64,000 nucleotides of DNA. Source: Whalleya microplaca. Its lineage: Eukaryota; Ascomycota; Sordariomycetes; Xylariales; Xylariaceae. The first letter of the stretch is position 1. Every line of letters begins with the position of its first letter. The stretch covers positions 1 to 64,000 of the forward strand of contig MU385740.1 of NCBI GenBank assembly GCA_022497155.1, read 5' to 3'. The position numbers and the translations under genes are program-made. A model generated the notes under the pieces. That model was not told where the DNA came from. It was given only the letters and a program-made list of their open reading frames with translations, and made no database searches. Shown here in pieces: positions 32,660-44,115 of the stretch.

Positions 32660-35018
32660 AGCGACAAGAAACTCTATCTAGCAATGGCGCAGGGTGTCTG
32701 AACGTCGTATGATCCGGTCGAAAGTTTCTTTGCGACTTGCGACGGCTGGACGGTCAGCAACAGCAAATTAACAGCCGATTTTCACTGGTTGAGCTAGGGC
32801 GGAAAAAACAAGCGGTAACGAAGCTCAGCTGAGAAGTCGACAATGGCATCAGATCCTTGTCGCTATTTTTACATAAGAGTCTAGGGGCCATGATCTACCA
32901 ATGATTTCACCCAATGAGCCAACTAACGCTCCCTTGCAGCTTTCATTACTCCGCCTGGGGTGCCTTATTATTAGCTTTGGAGGGAATTGCGGCGCTGGAT
33001 CCATTCATCAATAATAATGGGCAGACAGGCTTATGACAAGAACAACAATTGCTAGCTCTACTACGCTATGTAAGTAAGTGGTTATTATTATATTGGTGTT
33101 AATATTATTGATTGATCTTTTGCGTAGATACTTGTCTTGTTTCCCACGGTTTTATCACTGGCTCAATTGAGTTTCAAGATATGATATGAAGAGTCTTCAA
33201 AACGTCAACTGTGACTCTTTATAGTGTGTGCACTAGAGTCATTAGAAAGGAAATTCTTAGCATTTCTACAGGTAATTGTTTTATCTGCAATTGAGGACTT
33301 CGGCATAGCAACTTGAAACTTATAATCTGTGAGCTAGCGACCGCAATCCACCTACACTTTAGGACTGCGCAAATACACCCAACTTGGGCACTGAATTGCA
33401 TTCTTCACAGCGCTAACAGGCAGGATAACAAACAACTAACAAAAAAGTTGAAAATTACCGATCTCTTTTCTCCATAGCGGGAATATTTGCCTTGAATAAG
33501 TTGACTGTCGTCATCGGCCAATGGAGGTCACCAGAAGACCATCAAGTGTATCGTGCTACATGTACATTCTTATCCTCAACTCTACACCTATGAGAGTTGA
33601 GGTATCTCAAATAGATAAGTCTCTACTTGTCACTCAGCCATATCTGATCAAATTGCCAAGTGGACATACGGGTGCAATCCTCTTTCAGTGTCATATTTTT
33701 GAAATACCTAGCTCTTAGGCTAGCTAGAGCAGATATGTTAAAAGTGACTGTAAACGTTACTAGCCAATTGATGAATCACAGTTCAAACCAACTCTTACTT
33801 TCAATTTTCTGTCACACAAAGTCAAGTGACAAGAAACACAACACGCCTAGATCATGCAGCCATTTCTGCTTTCGTTTCCCGAGATCATTGATTGAACAAC
33901 ACTCCATGCCATAGTTCAGAATCCTTCAATATCCCCTCGTTCTATTAACCTTTAGCGGCTCCAGTTCCTGGATGCAGCCTGAACATTTGCCAGACCGCCA
34001 GCATAGAGAGTATACACGCCAAATCTTGTTTAGTCCCCAGTAGTATAGCACATAATTAAGATTTGCTTCCAAGGATCAATACAAGGGTTAATACACGTGC
34101 ATAGCTCTCAATGTTCAGTGTCATGACGTGGACTTATCGAATGCCTTAAGAGAAAATGTTTTGTCTTGTATAATTTGGGCTCTGTTGAATGCAATTGTGT
34201 GGCCATTGTAGTCTTCAAAGAGACAACGCCTATAGCCCTACCGGATGACTGAGACATGTCTTGGGTAGGGTAGCATGATCTGCCATACCTTATCGCAATG
34301 GTAACATTGCCAAGTTCGCAATATTGGGCATGAATGTACACTGCTGACAACATATACGGATTTCTTGGCCTGTATCCTTTACACTTGTAGGCTAGATGTC
34401 AAGAGGACTATACAGGGACCACCCAAGAAATGGGGAATCATATGCGTATTAGCTGAACGGAATTTGCCCTCGGTATGATTTCACAACAGCAATGAAATCT
34501 GAGGTTATCTTATTAACGACAAGGGGAGGATGAGCCTCGTGATGATCCTGATATCAAGCATCCATCGGTATACCAATTTAAGTATATCCCATCCGTCCAT
34601 ATTCGCCGATCCAGACTCCCCCACAACACCCCCCACAGATATAGTGGAAATAAGGTTTTTAATCAACCCACGAGACACAATGCGGGGTGGCGAGGCGACT
34701 CCGTTTCGATAGTCGATACACCGATGAGGGCTCACAGGTAAATAAGTTGCAGTTCCGCTAACCCGCCCCCCGCACATTGCTACCTCCTTCCTTGAATTGA
34801 GCTTACGCCAGCGACGATATGCGGGGAGTATTGTATAATTTCTTCTTCGCAGGTGATCCTATCTCGGGACACCGGAGGCTTCAGTCATCAGTGCTGTGTC
34901 AAACATGTTAAAAGCACGAGTCTGTCTTTGTTCTTGACTTGAGAAAACAGAAACTCTATTCAAGCCATCTTTTGTGATCCTGATTCTCCTCCATTATATC
35001 ACTTGAGACGTTCCAACT
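32660..35018. other. No gene seen
   Basis: 2.3 kb of intergenic DNA. Frames at 33219-33401, 33521-33718, 33660-33914, 34108-34353 and 34505-34777 are short and show no family features. The last 100 bases before 35019 form the flavin monooxygenase promoter. Confidence 0.5.
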
Positions 35019-37224
35019 ATGGCGACAGCGACAGAAACTGCACTACCTTCTAGTGAGCGAGTGGTTCCTGGATCAGTGAAGTGAGTAGCACCCAATGTCA
35101 TGCTGACTTATTCTTCTGTCTGGTTCCCCATTGGGGTAGATTCTGGGAATCACCCTGCGAAAATTAATTACAGGGCTGTATAATGATTCCCCCAGCTGTC
35201 TAATAAGAGATATTACTAACTCCGTATACTGTAGTATACCACTGGGAGAGTGGCCTGTCACTCCTAAAGACAACAATGTCGATGCTATTACGGTGGCTGC
35301 TAAGGTCATTGATGCTCTCAACGATGGACTACAAAAACATGACCATAAAGCCATTGCAGACCTGTTCCTCGAAAATGGATATTGGCGAGACCATCTCAGC
35401 TTAACGTGGGACTTGCGCACTCTCAAAGGAAGAGACAAGATTGCTTCGTTCCTAGACAATGGCCACAATTTAGTCAAAGTTGACATCGACAATTCTCCGC
35501 CAAATCACGGGCCAAGGGTACTTCCCATGAGATATGATGGGTCGGTGGAAGGAATCTTATTCTTCGTCATTGTGACTACGAAATACGGATCTGGTCGAGG
35601 AGTCGTACGCCTTATTCAGGCTAATAACGAATGGAAAATCTGGACTTTATTTACCTCGCTGGATGAGTTACGTGGACGTGAGGAGCCACTCGGTCCAAAC
35701 AGAGGGAGTGGGGTCCAACATGGCGCACAAGTCGACAGGAAGAATTGGCTAGATCGAAGGACAGCAGAGGTCAACTTTGAGAATAGTGACCCAGATGTAC
35801 TCATTATTGGTAAGTTTTCCATTAAAATTCCAAGGGTACCTTTGTCCAGCGTTTGGCTAACAAAACTTAGGTTGTGGGCAAGCCGGGCTATCGGTGCACG
35901 CTCGCTTAAAGATGCTGGGTGTCCCTGCCCTTACCATTGACATGAGCGATAATATCGGCGACAACTGGAGGAAGCGGTATCATCAGCTTGTGCTTCATGA
36001 TCCGGTCTGGTAGTACGTACTCGATGTTTCTTTTCTAGCTCAACTATGTCACGGGAGCCACCTACTTAATTCCATGTTGGAGTTCTTAAGATAGCCTAAT
36101 GGGGGTTTTACTGACTTTCTGTTGTGAATAGCGATCACATGCCCTATCTCAACTTCCCAAAATTCTGGCCGGTTTTCACACCCAAAGACAAACTCGCCGA
36201 CTTCCTGAAGTCATACGCGGAAATTCTGGAGCTCAATGTGTGGAACAATACGACACTTGAGTCTAGCACTTGGGATGAGAGTAAGAAGCAGTGGACGGTC
36301 GTCCTTAAGCGGAAGAACAAGGATGGGAGTGTTGAAACTCGAACCTTGCACCCTAAGCACATAGTGCAGTCCACTGGCCACTCTGGGAAGAAGAATCACC
36401 CTCAGTTCAAAGGCATGGAGACCTTTAAGGGCGACGTCCTCTGCCACTCTTCTGAGTTCCGGGGTGCCAAAAAGAACGCCAAAGGAAGGAAAGCAGTTGT
36501 GGTCGGTTCCTGCAATTCGGCACTCGACATATCCCAGGATTTCTATGAGAATGGGTACGATGTAACTCTCGTCCAGCGATCATCAACTTGTGTTATGAGT
36601 AGTAAGGCTGTGAGGGAAATATTGTTAATGCCTTTGTATCACGAGGACGGCCCACCTACTGAAGACGCAGACTTGCTCCAATGGAGCTTCCCTGGGGAGG
36701 TCTTTAAGTCAGTCCATGGAGACAACACTAAGCGCCAGCAAGAGCTCGATAAGGAACTTCTCGAAGGTCTCAACAAAGCCGGCTTCAAGACTGACAAGGG
36801 TCCGAAGGACACTGGTCTGATGCCCAAGTACCTTGGACGTGGAGGTGGTTACTACATCGACGTCGGTACTTCACAGCTGATCATCAATGGCAAGGTTAAG
36901 GTGAAACATGGTGTCGGTATCGATGAGGTCTTACCCCATGGAATTAGACTCGATGATGGGACAGAATTGGAGGCGGATGAGGTTGTTTGCGCCACGGGGT
37001 ATCAAAACATGAGAACAGCGACCGAGGAGCTCTTTGGAGATGAGGTCGCGAGTAAAGTCCCTAATGTATGGGGTTACGATGATGAAGGGGAGATCAGGGT
37101 GATGTGGCGACGAAGTGGCCACCCTGGCCTTTGGCTACATGGCGGCAATCTATGCCTGTGTAGATACTTTTCCCGACTTGTCGCTCTGCAGATAGCGGCT
37201 CAGTTGGATGGAATCGATAACTAA
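35019..37224 (+). CDS. Flavin-containing monooxygenase with N-terminal NTF2-like domain
   Basis: Four exons (35019-35080, 35235-35809, 35871-36012, 36132-37224) give 623 residues in frame. Residues about 20-195 are NTF2/SnoaL-like (IDALNDGLQKHDHKAIADLF, then LENGYWRDHLSLTWDLRTL). The FAD loop IIGCGQAGLS begins at residue 211 and spans an intron. FAD region continues MSDNIGDNWRKRYHQLVLHD. The NADPH site is VVGSCNSALDIS, with the FMO signature-like FKGDVLCHSSEF, and the C-terminal CATGYQNMR. These are the hallmarks of class B flavoprotein monooxygenases related to YUCCA-type enzymes, which oxygenate N, S or ketone carbons with NADPH and O2. The fungal NTF2-FMO architecture is common, but most substrates are unknown. 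Introns are 154, 61 and 119 nt with GTGAGT, GTAAGT and GTACGT donors. No breakage. Confidence 0.9.
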
Positions 37225-38102
37225 GAGTCTAGGGTAGAAATTTGAGTTATCAGATAGAACTACCACAGTTTCAGGTGGAATTTGTTGCGTAAATGGAGAT
37301 TGTAACGTGGACTAGACAACTTAACTCGTGGATGACGCGATCTTCTAGACTAAAATACTCAATGTTGGCTAGATTCCGGTTAATATTCACTTGATGTCAG
37401 ATCTGAATCTTTACTATCTCTTTAAAGACTCAATACATCATTTTCGTGGACTAACCCCTTATTCAGGGGCCCACCACAGAAGCTCTAGTGCTTACCAAGA
37501 GATAAGCCAATCGTCACGACACTTGAGGAATCATTGCATCCCCTTTAGGAATCAATCATCATGTAAGCCAGTAGGACTTCTAGCCTCATCTGCTTATGCT
37601 TCTCGAATTTCCCCGTGGAAATATCTCCCTACTGTAAGCCAAACAAACCACTGGTTCCCACACATCTCTTTGAACTGCACTCGCATCCCAATGATCTCAC
37701 CAATGAACTAGTCAAGCACAACTCCCTACCTATCAATTCGAGAGTATCTAGATGACCTTATTGTATTAGACCCTGACTAGTGTTTTCTGATGTAGACCTA
37801 TGCTCTACCCATGGCAATCTATAATTAGAACTCTATTCTTTATCATATGTCATATCTCTAGACGAGTCGCTGATCGAGATTGCTTAGGCGATAGTTCATA
37901 TTTGTTCTGTTGATGCTGGTTTATGAATTATTCTATATTTGGCTTTGGCTCCGTCCTACAAACCTATATAACTTGCAAGTAGACCCGAAAACGTCTCGAG
38001 TCAAGTCTTCTTCAAACTTCATTAATAATTAACTTGTCACATTTTTCATCGCAATCAAGTTAAATTTTATAAAGCTCTTTCGGTTAACTTGAGTTATCCA
38101 TT
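37225..38102. other. No gene seen
   Basis: The frame at 37391-37711 (106 codons) has no recognisable features. The stretch before 38103 is the DUF1223 gene promoter. Confidence 0.5.
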
Positions 38103-38873
38103 ATGGCTGCTGTCTTCAGAAGACTTTTCAAGCGTAAGAAGGCACCTCCGCTCGCCTGCTATATGCACCTCGACCAAGATGAGAATCATGTACACACATC
38201 TGCGTGCTTCCTCGATGTGCAACCCCTAGTCCTTGCGGAGTTTTTCCAGTCACAAGGCTGTGCATCCTGCCCGCCTGCCACTCCGGGCATCCTCGACGCG
38301 ACCAACCACCCGAATATCCAGTTAGTTACCTTTGATGTGACATACTTCGATAATCTGGGACACAAAGACCCATTCGCGAACCCGCGTTGGGACCAGCGCC
38401 AGAAGAACTACGTCAAGAAATGGGGCCGCTCCAGCTTATACACACCGATGGTGGTTGTCAACGGGATCGCGGATGGCGGGGCTGGAGGTGGTACCAAGGC
38501 TGAGATCGATGGCGTCGTTCACCGGGCTCGTGACTCGATTCATCAGGTGATGGACTGGCATATTGTGCTCGACTCTAACGATACGGATATCCGCATCGAC
38601 ACGGACAAACTAGAGATCGAAAAGCACGACGTCCTTGTGATCGTGTACGAAGATAAGAGCGAGATTGTAAAAATTCCTAAGGGTCCCAATAAGGGCAAGA
38701 AGGTTGTACACAAGAATATCGTTAAGGACATCATCAAGGTTGGCGAGTGGGTTGGCGGAGATAGCATCATGCCATTGCTCAACCCGACTCAGGGGGAATC
38801 TGGTGCGGCTGCCGTTGCGGTAGTGCAGGCGCCTATGGGAGGGCCGATTGTGGCTGTCTGTAAGATTGCATGA
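38103..38873 (+). CDS. DUF1223 thioredoxin-fold-like protein
   Basis: Single-exon 256-residue protein of the DUF1223 family, best known from bacteria as secreted or periplasmic proteins with a thioredoxin-like fold. Family core: VLAEFFQSQGCASCPPATPG with a CxxC (Cys 53, Cys 56), then VTFDVTYFDNLGHKDPFANP, RWDQRQKNYVKKWGRSSLYT, PMVVVNGIADG. No signal peptide: the start is basic (MAAVFRRLFKRKK), so the fungal version is probably cytosolic. Two extra Cys (19, 35) precede the domain. Function unknown; the CxxC suggests redox chemistry, by inference. ATG at 38103 is preceded by TTATCCATT. Confidence 0.85.
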   Translation: MAAVFRRLFKRKKAPPLACYMHLDQDENHVHTSACFLDVQPLVLAEFFQSQGCASCPPATPGILDATNHPNIQLVTFDVTYFDNLGHKDPFANPRWDQRQKNYVKKWGRSSLYTPMVVVNGIADGGAGGGTKAEIDGVVHRARDSIHQVMDWHIVLDSNDTDIRIDTDKLEIEKHDVLVIVYEDKSEIVKIPKGPNKGKKVVHKNIVKDIIKVGEWVGGDSIMPLLNPTQGESGAAAVAVVQAPMGGPIVAVCKIA

Positions 38874-39942
38874 GAGTGTTGGTCGAAAAAGATGATATAT
38901 GATTATTTTGACAGAAGGTATATCGTGGCAGTGGAAACGTAAAGGGGTGATCATACTATGTGAACAGGTTTCGCCAAAGACTTTTCTGTATTCATGTGCG
39001 TAGCATCCTACCAGCCCATAGAAGCATTTATACATGAATTCCTTATTTTCAGTTCTAGTTGCATTTTCTAAGCTGCCAGGGGCAACAATGAAAATTCCTT
39101 TTTTCTTACTCAGCGATCCATAGATGTATTTTGTGCACTGGAGCTGGAAGCTTATGTATTGTGAATACAATCGTGTCCCAATGAATACTGTACTATCGTG
39201 GGGCAGGGCCACATACTCAAGTACATGGTGGGAGTCAATACACGTCAATCAAGAGGGTATGACCTCACAACTAATGATGGAACTTTTTTGGTGGAAGGCA
39301 ACAGAATTATATTATGTAGTAACTGCGTTACTAAAGCTGTGCGTTGGAACGGAAAAGCAAATAGTTATGTCTTATACCCTTCATTACCCGGTAATACCCC
39401 GACTCCATTACAGTATAGGTCTCTTGAGTATTGATTGTATACTTTCGTTCTCAAAGAATGAACGACAGAGATAACAATAGGGGATCTATAACATTGACCC
39501 CTGTCGTAACATTGACATACGTAGAATCCTTAAAAGACTAAGAGAATAGTAATGAGGATATTAGAGATAAAAGACTCAAGGATATTCTGGGTAGGATCGA
39601 AATTGCAACGGAATATCAGAAGTTCATAATGTACTGACAAGCATATGAAATTAACCGTGATATGTAATGAACATAATATAAAAGGGAGGGGGTGGGGGCG
39701 GAAGAAAAATATGTGTAGGAGGACGAAAAAAAGCCATGAACACCATTGATCTCAACCTCTAACCTAGAAGTATGTCTACTTTAAGGCTGTATATGGTTTA
39801 AACCTCTATATAGTCTGGCACTCTATCCAATACGAGTCTCTATCCAACAAACCAAGAACATCGATTATACCAAGACAAGCTGTTCATTTTCCATCAGTAG
39901 GAGTTTTTCACATCCGTATTCTTCATGCGAGGATTCGCAATG
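38874..39942. other. No gene seen
   Basis: Overlapping plus-strand frames at 39124-39474 and 39198-39434 look non-coding or decayed. The second contains RGYDLTTNDGTFLVEGNRI but matches no family I know. The target duplication CAATG (39938-39942) closes the stretch. Confidence 0.45.
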
Positions 39943-40104
39943 TGACGGATTACAGGGATGTGTGGCTGTGATAATTCAGGTGGCTAGGATGCCCCACAAG
40001 CTGTGGCTTATATATAGGAGGCTCCGCCTCCTACTCTGACTCTAGTGATGATACTTCTCTAATACTAACTACTATACTACTCATAACCTGCGTCTATTTC
40101 ATCA
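39943..40104 (+). mobile_element. Solo LTR, family A, copy 2 with perfect duplication
   Basis: 162 bp from TGACGGATTACAGGG to TATTTCATCA, flanked by CAATG at 39938-39942 and 40105-40109. It contains TTATATATA running directly into the perfect hairpin AGGAGGC-TCC-GCCTCCT (40016-40032), then GACTCTAGTGATGATACTTC and ACTATACTACTCATAACCTG. It has no coding capacity. The zinc-finger gene on the other strand ends only 85 bp away. Confidence 0.9.
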
Positions 40105-40189
40105 CAATGCGCCCTGGTGGACTTGATTAAACATGTAGCATGCCTGCAGCTACGGGAAATCTACACCGTGTAGTCGTTCCCATTCTCCC

Positions 40190-40855
40190 TTATTTCATCT
40201 TCGTATCCTTTCGAGGCCTTCCAGGCCTTCTACTTTCAGTCTTGTGGTGGTCTTTGAGGGCAGCTATGTTATCGAATGTGGCATTGCACCGACAGGCAAA
40301 GGGAACAGCACAACGAGATTCCGCACTGCAATTGTTCTGGTGTTTCTGGAATTGGTCCCACCGCTTGAAAGTCTTGCAACAGCAGCATCGAAAGCTGGGC
40401 ATCGGCTCATGGAAGTTTCGTGAATGCCTGCAAACAGTTTCCCGATGCCGTAAACCATCTTTCTTATGTACAAAGCTCTGACTACAGCCCGCTGCGCCTG
40501 GCTGGGAACAAGGATAGCGCACATACATGGTGCTGGTCCATCTTTATGTTTCGGCTTCTGGTGGATACTATGATAGGTCAGCTATGGTAGATAAGGTGCC
40601 TGTTAATAGGTGAGTGGCTATTTACAGTAGGCGCTGTTGTGAAAATGTCGTACCACAATACTTGCAGGGGCGCAGTTGGGACGCGAATTGGGGCGTCACT
40701 CGGCAGGTGTTGTCTTCAGGGATACAAGGGCAAGGAGGGTCTAAAATATCAGAAGCGGATGAATAAGGTAGCAAGGGTACACTGTAAGACTGAAAATCCC
40801 AGAGACTGGAACCAGAACTCTCGGGGAGCGTAGAAATGCCTGCGGTGGAGGCCAT
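40190..40855 (-). CDS. C2H2-like zinc-finger protein with C-terminal AT-hook
   Basis: Two exons on the minus strand. The first in-frame ATG is at 40855 (MASTAGISTLPESSGSS); the open frame extends further upstream without ATG, so an additional 5' exon is possible. Exon 1 ends QLRPCKYCGTTFSQQRLL; an intron at about 40629-40535 (GTAAAT..CCAG) leads to TMYVRYPCSQPGAAGCSQSF, then VHKKDGLRHRETVCRH (one finger), FRCCCCKTFKRWDQFQKHQN (second), CAVPFACRCNATFDNIAALK, and a tail RRPGRPRKDTKMK. GRPRK is an AT-hook core. The first finger lacks its usual second-half His residues. Probable nuclear DNA-binding protein, target unknown. Confidence 0.6.
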
Positions 40856-42788
40856 ATCATCATCCTTAACATTACCAAAACAACGATGTCGACACTTAGA
40901 GGTAGTTGAGATGAGCAACAAGTTTCGCAAATACCACGAATGGTAACTGAAGAGCAAGCATGCAAGAATAATAGCCCAGAGGCTCCTTCACAATGCGCAG
41001 TGGAATAAAACGAAGGTTGGGGGGTCAGAACCGTATTTAGGAATTAGATGGAAATTTAAAAGATCATCAAGGCTGAAGTCTTTTTGTTCTTACAACCCCC
41101 TATTTTCTAGCCTCGAGGAGTAGGGGGAGTCATCTGGGCCTGTAGTTTGTTACACTGTCGCGGGGTACGACAAACGCACACATGACTATTCAGTGTGTTG
41201 AATGGGCCGATTTTGAAGACTACAGATAGGCCTACTAGACTGCATACCCCTTTTGAATATCAATGCAGGGGAGCCCCTGATAAGCTGAAAACCTACATAG
41301 AAGCAATGGAAAGGCAACAAGGCAGATGTCGCGTGGCCTATTTCTATGGCTGCCCCTAGACGAGGGCCTTTTTTTCAGACACTTCACATACACAACTGTT
41401 CTCCCTAAGCATCAAACCGATAACTGGAGTCATCTTATGCATGTCTTTGCAGAAATGTGCCGTCCTGAATAAGGCGCCGGAATTACTGCATAGCAATATG
41501 CCGTGTACTAGACATGCATCTTTGGGCCAATTTCAATGGCCACGCAATACAGGACATCGGACTTGGCCGAATTTTCTTATCCATAGAACACCCAGGTTTG
41601 CTTTAAGGGGGCGGGACAAAAGTAATTCATACATGGAGGCCTCAACGTTGAAGCATACTACACCATGTGAGAATGTGGAAGGCCAGTTTCAGGGGCAATC
41701 ATATGCGCACATACCTAGTCTATTTATAACCATATATGTACTGTTTGTGTAGACTCGAGACCAAAGGGCCAATTTTCAACTGCCTAAGTATAGCGATAGA
41801 GACGGGAAATATTGTGTATGACTGAACTTGAGCTCAAATCATATAGCTTAAGTTCTTGTAACAGGCGCCTATCAAACAAGTTTGGCCAATTGTTTGAACA
41901 AGATTTTGAATATTTTACCTTGCTAAAATGTATATAAATAACCTACTCAGATGGATCCTCTAGAGCTCGGTACTAGAAATTGGACTGCCTTCGGCCTCTT
42001 TATTGAATTCAACGTTGCTGCGTTTCTAGATAAAATTTGCTCTCAACCTACCAATTATCCAAACAGCCATTTTTAGGAGTGTTGATATATTACACACAAG
42101 TCAATCATACAAAGTCATACACGGCTTGCCAAAGGCAGGAATAATGACCAACGACAACACCGACACCAAATTTCAGCCAGTCCCGAGGACTTGGAATGAC
42201 ACTCGGCAGTATTCGGCGGTGGGTCCTTGTACCCAACTGGAAACTGGTGTGATGGAACGTTGGCTCAACCAAGACTTGAAAGACGAGCCATGTAACAATA
42301 TCGTAGCTTTCAGTCCTCACTTTGACTCCAGAATGAAGAAAGGCACAAGAAACCAAAGCGATGGGGTTACGAATGACTCTAAAGGCAATAAAGACTTGAA
42401 GCCTTGATGGGGGAACATGTGGAAAAGTGAAACTAGCTAGCCTCTGGAAGGCAGCTCGCCCATGCAGACTTTATTCATGTTGTTACTGGAGAATGAATAC
42501 GAGAAAGAATAACTATAAGGAAAGTGCGTTGATTAGTTTGGATACAGTACCAATAAAGTTGTCCAGATTCACGAGTGATCTTTGGTGTCCCAAGTGACTT
42601 AGAAACGGCTACTTGACTTGGGTTTCGATGGTGACCCTAGTCCACAAGAGATTCCCTGAGAGATTTCAGTTTCATGTAGTTTTAACGAATGTGTAGTCAA
42701 AGGATGTTCCCCTTCTTCTATCGTTGGCTCGTTAGTCCTCGCCTCTCTCATTTCATAATTCCTCTTGCTACAAAGGCTGTCCAATAAA
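40856..42788. other. No gene seen; restriction-site cluster at 41953
   Basis: Frames at 41441-41752 and 42126-42407 (both plus, about 100 codons) have no recognisable domains. The second is hydrophilic and could be a small protein, but nothing supports it. At 41953-41973 BamHI, XbaI, SacI and a partial KpnI/Acc65I site overlap in 21 bases. Confidence 0.45.
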
Positions 42789-44115
42789 CTAACATAGATG
42801 AACTGCCGCCGCATTTTGTAAGGAATACTCGCCAAGTTCCGCTTCTCTAAGACTCATATTTGACGATTGCTTAAACACAGTGTTGCGCCCATTCTCGTTC
42901 CCATTCTTCTTCATGCTCTCGTTATACTTTGCACTAATTACAGGCATCTCATGGGAATGGATGCTCTCTCCACTTCGCCGGATGGATAGAAAGCTGGTGA
43001 CCTTTATGACGAAGGCTGATGATCCAATGCGGCTGACGAGGGCTTTGAAAATTGGCAGGCTGGCGCAGACAATAGCCATGCCCATATGCAGGGTTGTCCA
43101 TACCTGGGTGTTTGAGTAGGATGGCACACGGCTACCTATTACACATCTAGGAATTAGTAACTTCCCTACATAGTAGATTCAAAAGTCAAAAGGAGTATGA
43201 TCATGAGAGTATAAAAGCAAAGCATCACCGAAGGAATGTTTCCGGTGAAAATGCATCTTGAGCCACCTGAGGGATACTGACCTGGTGTATAGGCAAAGAC
43301 GACCTTGAGTATGCCAGTTATAATGATGCTAGAAGCTTGTCAAACTCTGACTTTCGGGGGAATTCAGATAATGGTACACACAATCCACCTAGGAGGAAAA
43401 TCCCCGAGACAGTAACTTTCTGCCTTAGCGACAGAGACATCTTCACTATGGCGTTGACGGGCAATGCCAAGATCACCACATCCAAGAGTATCTCGCACAC
43501 CCCCGACGCCATCCAAAAAAGGTTGTAGTTGATACAATATTTTGGATCCGCGAGGCTGCTCATAAAGCTCCGTTCCAGAGGTATACAACTAGTTAGTGTG
43601 GTGACAGTGCATGCAATCCACCATCCTATGACTAATCCGCTCGCCACATATAACTGGTAGCGAAAGGCGGCATTGACGGAAAAGATCCGATAATACATGA
43701 GCAAGATGCCTAACTTGGTAGCGCCAGGGACGGTGAAGTAGATGATGGAAGAAGCGAAAGTGAGCTTGAGGTAGAAGCGATCCTGGGCCGCGTAACCGTA
43801 GCCAGAGTCGGCTTCCTGCGAGACCGAAAGGCCCGATGGGTCGGCTTGGTTACCTGTGCAGAGAATGAGCATACCGACGACTTCAAATCAGACTTTGTGT
43901 CGGTCAGCTATACCCCCAAGAAGCAGCCCTGAAAAGGTCAACGTCGCGATAAGGGCCGCAAGAATCAACCAGTCGTCGGCTTTCAGACCCGCGCGTGTGA
44001 ATATACGTGTATAGAACCGCAATGCTACAGATATAATAACAAGAACGATAACGACCCCGCTGACGACCATCGTTGCATGATCGGCGCCACCAGTTGGCTC
44101 TTGCGTAGGAGCCAT
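42789..44115 (-). CDS. SAT4-type fungal rhodopsin-domain membrane protein
   Basis: Four exons. ATG at 44115 opens MAPTQEPTGGADHATMVVSG, then VVIVLVIISVALRFYTRIF and the family motif RAGLKADDWLILAALIA. An intron with donor GTATAG and acceptor CACAG (about 43921-43856) restores the frame to GNQADPSGLSVS. The next exon contains DRFYLKLTFASSIIYFTVPG, the signature ATKLGILLMYYRIF, LVIGWWIACTVTTLTSCIPL, CINYNLFWMASGVCEILLDV and the loop VKMSLSLRQKVTVSGIFLL. Another exon gives IIITGILKVVFAYTP, and the last reads VWTTLHMGMAIVCASLPIFK with a Ser/Glu/Asn tail ending AVHLC. This is a complete seven-segment protein with conserved family landmarks, closer to the consensus than the copy at 9122. Role unproven; it lies 1 kb from the ABC transporter but on the other strand. 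Confidence 0.85.

Noticed and set aside
39943..40104. Family A elements as MITEs
   Set aside because: Ends are TG..CA without terminal inverted repeats, and the 5-bp duplications and internal TATA box fit LTRs.
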